A stretch of 13,220 nucleotides of DNA from an uncultured Methanomicrobiales archaeon (lineage in GTDB: Archaea; Thermoplasmatota; Thermoplasmata; Methanomassiliicoccales; Methanomethylophilaceae), in the NCBI GenBank assembly GCA_937892275.1, contig CALAVG010000308.1:1-13220 (forward strand), in the 5' to 3' direction. The stretch's first letter is position 1. Each line of letters begins with the position of its first letter. The notes below the pieces were generated by a model that was not told the origin of the DNA, did no database searches, and was given only the letters and a program-made list of their open reading frames with translations. Made by a program: the position numbers and the translations under genes. Positions 12,139 to 13,220 of the stretch are shown here, in pieces.

Positions 12139-13220
12139 ATGATTTCAGATAACCCCCGCCCGGTCGTACCGTTGAACGATTCCAATCTTGATATCTCCCT
12201 AGTAGGCGGCAAAGGCATTAACATCGCAAAGATGACCTCAAACGGATTCAGCGTACCTCCAGCACTCTCTGTGACGACCGACGCGTACGAGATGTTCCTG
12301 GATCTTACGGGACTGAGATCGAAAATAGCCGATGTCCTCGGAGACACCGATTTCGATGACGATTCATCCTTGGAAAGATCCTCGGAGACCATACGCAAGA
12401 TGTTCATCACCACCGAACCTCCGAAGGATGAGCTGGATGAACTCAAGAATAACTTCTTCAACCTCGACGGGGAATACTTCGCCGTACGCTCCTCCGCAGT
12501 GGCGGAGGATCTGGCTGATGCCAGTTTCGCGGGACAGCAGGACACTTATCTGAATGTAAGGAAGCACGATATCATCGAGAAGGTGCTGGTCTGCTGGGCA
12601 TCCTATTGGAACGCCAGGGCGATGAAGTACAGACACGACACTTCGAAGAATCATCTCGAACAGGGAATGGCGATAGTCGTACAGAAGATGGTCAAGTCGG
12701 ATATCAGCGGAGTCATGTTCACATCCGATCCTGTTACGGGAGAGGAGCATACGGTGATCGAGGCTTCGTGGGGATTGGGAGAATCCATAGTGTCCGGTCT
12801 AGTCACGCCGGACAAATACATAGTGTCCAGGGACGGCAAGATAACCGATTCCGTCATCAAGAACAAGGAGAAAGGATTCTATCTGATCGACGGGGAGAAC
12901 AAGCTTGTGGACATAGAATCTGAAAAGGTCTCTGCACGCTGTGCGGACGATGATATTTTGAAGCTCATATTCAAGGAAGGGGAGAAGCTCAGGGAGCACT
13001 TCGGATGTCCCCAGGACATCGAATGGGCCGTCGAATCTGGAAAGGTATACATCCTGCAGTCGAGGGCCATCACTACCCTTCCCGATCAATCAGAGAAGGA
13101 TGACATCCTGTGGTCCAGGGGATACGGCGACGAATACTGGGCCGACGCTACCACACCGATGTTCTACACGGTTATGGGAAAACTGCTGACGGATTACGTC
13201 AACCATGAAGGTGCTCACAT
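12139..13220 (+). CDS. PEP synthase/PPDK-like ATP-grasp enzyme, 5' part, cut by the window edge
   Basis: The frame stays open for 360 codons to the right edge. It shows the pyruvate-phosphate-dikinase N-terminal ATP-binding domain: G-G-K-G (23-26), F-A-V-R-S-S-A-V-A-E-D (114-124), A-S-F-A-G-Q-Q-D-T (128-136), S-G-V-M-F-T-S-D-P (189-198), Q-D-I-E-W-A (292-297) and L-Q-S-R-A-I-T (306-312). After residue 320 it enters a segment with A-T-T-P-M-F-Y, like the part that follows the ATP-grasp domain in PEP-synthase-like and rifampicin-phosphotransferase-like proteins. The mobile histidine domain is beyond the edge, so classical PEP synthase cannot be told from these relatives. PEP synthase would start gluconeogenesis from pyruvate. 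The ATG is supported by a TATA box about 25 bases upstream. Confidence 0.88.
   Translation, partial: MISDNPRPVVPLNDSNLDISLVGGKGINIAKMTSNGFSVPPALSVTTDAYEMFLDLTGLRSKIADVLGDTDFDDDSSLERSSETIRKMFITTEPPKDELDELKNNFFNLDGEYFAVRSSAVAEDLADASFAGQQDTYLNVRKHDIIEKVLVCWASYWNARAMKYRHDTSKNHLEQGMAIVVQKMVKSDISGVMFTSDPVTGEEHTVIEASWGLGESIVSGLVTPDKYIVSRDGKITDSVIKNKEKGFYLIDGENKLVDIESEKVSARCADDDILKLIFKEGEKLREHFGCPQDIEWAVESGKVYILQSRAITTLPDQSEKDDILWSRGYGDEYWADATTPMFYTVMGKLLTDYVNHEGAH

Noticed and set aside
1..13220. tRNA, rRNA, insertion sequences or pyl genes
   Set aside because: No cloverleaf, rRNA-like, transposase or Pyl biosynthesis sequence was recognised on either strand by reading; a covariance-model search was not possible.

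Overview
The window looks like a chromosomal piece of a methyl-reducing methanogenic archaeon, most probably of the order Methanomassiliicoccales. The evidence is a methanol:corrinoid methyltransferase pair (MtaC, MtaB) with a RamA-type corrinoid activase, a methanogen-type homocysteine synthesis cluster, archaeal TATA-box promoters (several placed for leaderless mRNAs), and stop-codon use. All 13 genes whose stop codon lies in the window end in TGA, none in TAG or TAA. The order is an inference; no rRNA, tRNA or pyl gene is present to confirm it.

Layout. 1-192 holds a short ORF at the left edge. 242-1036 (-) is a tandem universal stress protein, divergent from 1204-1863 (+), an orphan electron-transfer-flavoprotein alpha-like N-terminal domain with a Cys-rich head. 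1909-2061 (-) is a coding-like fragment with no start codon. 4333-2087 (-) is a three-gene operon for protein-bound sulfur transfer into homocysteine: a DUF39/COG1900 protein, a NIL-domain ferredoxin, and a UPF0280/COG2122 protein. The last has an in-frame TAG at codon 30, downstream of a start coupled by ATGA overlap to the ferredoxin stop. 5151-4432 (-) is a zinc-ribbon membrane protein that appears to lack a canonical start codon. 5313-6329 (+) is an asparagine-synthase-like ATP-pyrophosphatase without a glutaminase domain. 6399-6788 (+) is a second small zinc-ribbon membrane protein.

8990-6757 (-) is a ramA-like gene followed 8 nt later by a short G3E (CobW/HypB-type) GTPase. Across a 270-bp AT-rich divergent promoter region lies the + strand mtaC-mtaB pair, followed after a perfect GC hairpin by a six-helix GPR1/FUN34/YaaH-like membrane protein. 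Together 6757-12001 reads as a methanol-use module: MtaB moves the methyl group of methanol to the corrinoid of MtaC, RamA re-reduces inactivated Co(II) corrinoid, the GTPase may assist metal or cofactor handling, and the membrane protein may pass substrate. 12139-13220 (+) is the 5' part of a PEP-synthase-like ATP-grasp enzyme that runs off the right edge.

The strongest point for a second look is the UPF0280 gene interrupted by a single TAG. In a pyrrolysine-encoding archaeon this codon could be read as an amino acid, which would link homocysteine synthesis to amber decoding. Other points are the ETF-alpha half-protein, the apparent ATC start, the RamA-GTPase pairing, and hairpins and inverted repeats around mtaCB.
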